A DNA stretch of 6,853 nt from JALYIM01 sp040003205. Lineage in GTDB: Bacteria; Acidobacteriota; Terriglobia; Terriglobales; Acidobacteriaceae. The notes beneath the pieces are model-generated. The model did no database searches, was not told where the DNA came from, and saw nothing but the letters and a program-made list of their open reading frames with translations. This document shows positions 6,419-6,853 of the stretch, piece after piece; the stretch's first letter is position 1; every line of letters starts with the position of its first letter. The position numbers were made by a program, and so were the translations under genes. The stretch is taken from positions 1 through 6,853 of the forward strand of contig JBDUDA010000166.1 in the NCBI GenBank assembly GCA_040003205.1, in the 5' to 3' direction.

Positions 6419-6853
6419 CTATCGCTTTTGATCAGCCGCGGCCGGCAGACGATTCGACGCCAGAGTAGCTTCCTGCTTCTTGAGCAGCTCAACTCCTTCC
6501 GCAACCGAGAGATTCGCCGGAGCGGGCTGGAAGTCGGTGAACACATGGGTGGATTTGAAATTAAGGTTCTTGAAGAAAAGGGCTTTTCCCGTGAGAGCGA
6601 GATCCATGTAGGTAACTTCCCAATTTCCGCCTCCAATGTCCGCCTGCTCCACCAGAAAGTGACCGCCTTGATCGAGGTGGCCGAGAATGCCCCATCCGAA
6701 AGCCACGTCTTTGATAAGACTTCCTTCTATTTTTGCTAGCCGGTGCGCTACGGCGTCGATCAACAGGTCGCCCTGCATACCGGTCAATATCTGTTCCACA
6801 GTCGAAGGAGGAGAATATTTCGGGTTGGGTGAAAATTTAAGACGTACCAAATC
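6419..6853 (-). CDS. Conserved hypothetical protein, C-terminal part (5' end outside window)
   Basis: The minus strand encodes 144 residues ending at a TAG (6421-6419); the reading frame continues past the right edge, so the start is not seen. I do not assign a function. The visible part contains PNPKYSPPSTVEQILTGMQG, then DAVAHRLAKIEGSLIKDV, FGWGILGHLDQGGHFLVEQ and NWEVTYMDLALTGKALFFK. It finishes in a region with ANLSVAEGVELLKKQ. Alternating hydrophobic and polar residues with many Gly and aromatic positions suggest a beta-rich fold. I recall similar hypothetical proteins in Acidobacteria, often extracytoplasmic, but the N-terminus that would show a signal peptide is missing. It is convergent with the enolase-family gene, with an 18-bp gap and no visible terminator. 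Confidence 0.75.
   Translation of the reverse strand, partial: DLVRLKFSPNPKYSPPSTVEQILTGMQGDLLIDAVAHRLAKIEGSLIKDVAFGWGILGHLDQGGHFLVEQADIGGGNWEVTYMDLALTGKALFFKNLNFKSTHVFTDFQPAPANLSVAEGVELLKKQEATLASNRLPAAADQKR

Noticed and set aside
1..6853. CRISPR arrays, tRNA or rRNA genes, insertion sequences, defence or toxin-antitoxin systems
   Set aside because: I saw no regularly spaced repeats, tRNA-like cloverleaf, transposase motifs or toxin-like small gene pairs. MazG here is the housekeeping pyrophosphohydrolase and no mazEF genes are adjacent.

Overview
The window looks like chromosomal DNA from an acidobacterium (Acidobacteriota, probably close to Koribacter or the Terriglobia). I infer this from the mix of protein families, moderate-to-high GC, weak Shine-Dalgarno sequences, and an intergenic palindromic repeat of a kind I recall from these genomes. 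No database search was possible. It reads mainly as ordinary core-metabolism sequence, with one genuinely ambiguous enzyme pair and several unexplained intergenic structures.

Layout. Positions 1-451 (minus) hold the N-terminal 150 residues of a GH57 glycoside hydrolase that runs off the left edge. Positions 452-934 are a gene-poor divergent intergenic region with a large imperfect inverted repeat (547-662), a degenerate further copy of its end (776-790) and a small 8-bp inverted repeat (725-759). Positions 935-2953 (plus) encode glycogen branching enzyme GlgB, complete with its catalytic triad. Positions 3079-3462 (minus) encode a stand-alone CheY-like receiver protein, convergent with glgB. 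Positions 3601-6400 (plus) hold a tight three-gene run: mazG, a GNAT acyltransferase overlapping it by ATGA, and 11 bp later an enolase-superfamily enzyme of the o-succinylbenzoate synthase / N-succinylamino acid racemase type. Positions 6419-6853 (minus) hold the C-terminal part of an unrecognised protein that enters from the right edge.

How the genes work together. GH57 and GlgB are divergent and both belong to alpha-glucan (glycogen) metabolism, so they probably form a functional pair. The GNAT-enolase pair resembles the known Geobacillus arrangement in which a GNAT succinyltransferase and an N-succinylamino acid racemase convert D- to L-amino acids. The same enolase family also makes o-succinylbenzoate for menaquinone, so the default menC label is uncertain. 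MazG (NTP pyrophosphohydrolase) heads this run and probably shares its transcript. A 7-bp inverted repeat with 21-bp centre spacing lies between the divergent receiver and mazG genes and is a candidate operator.
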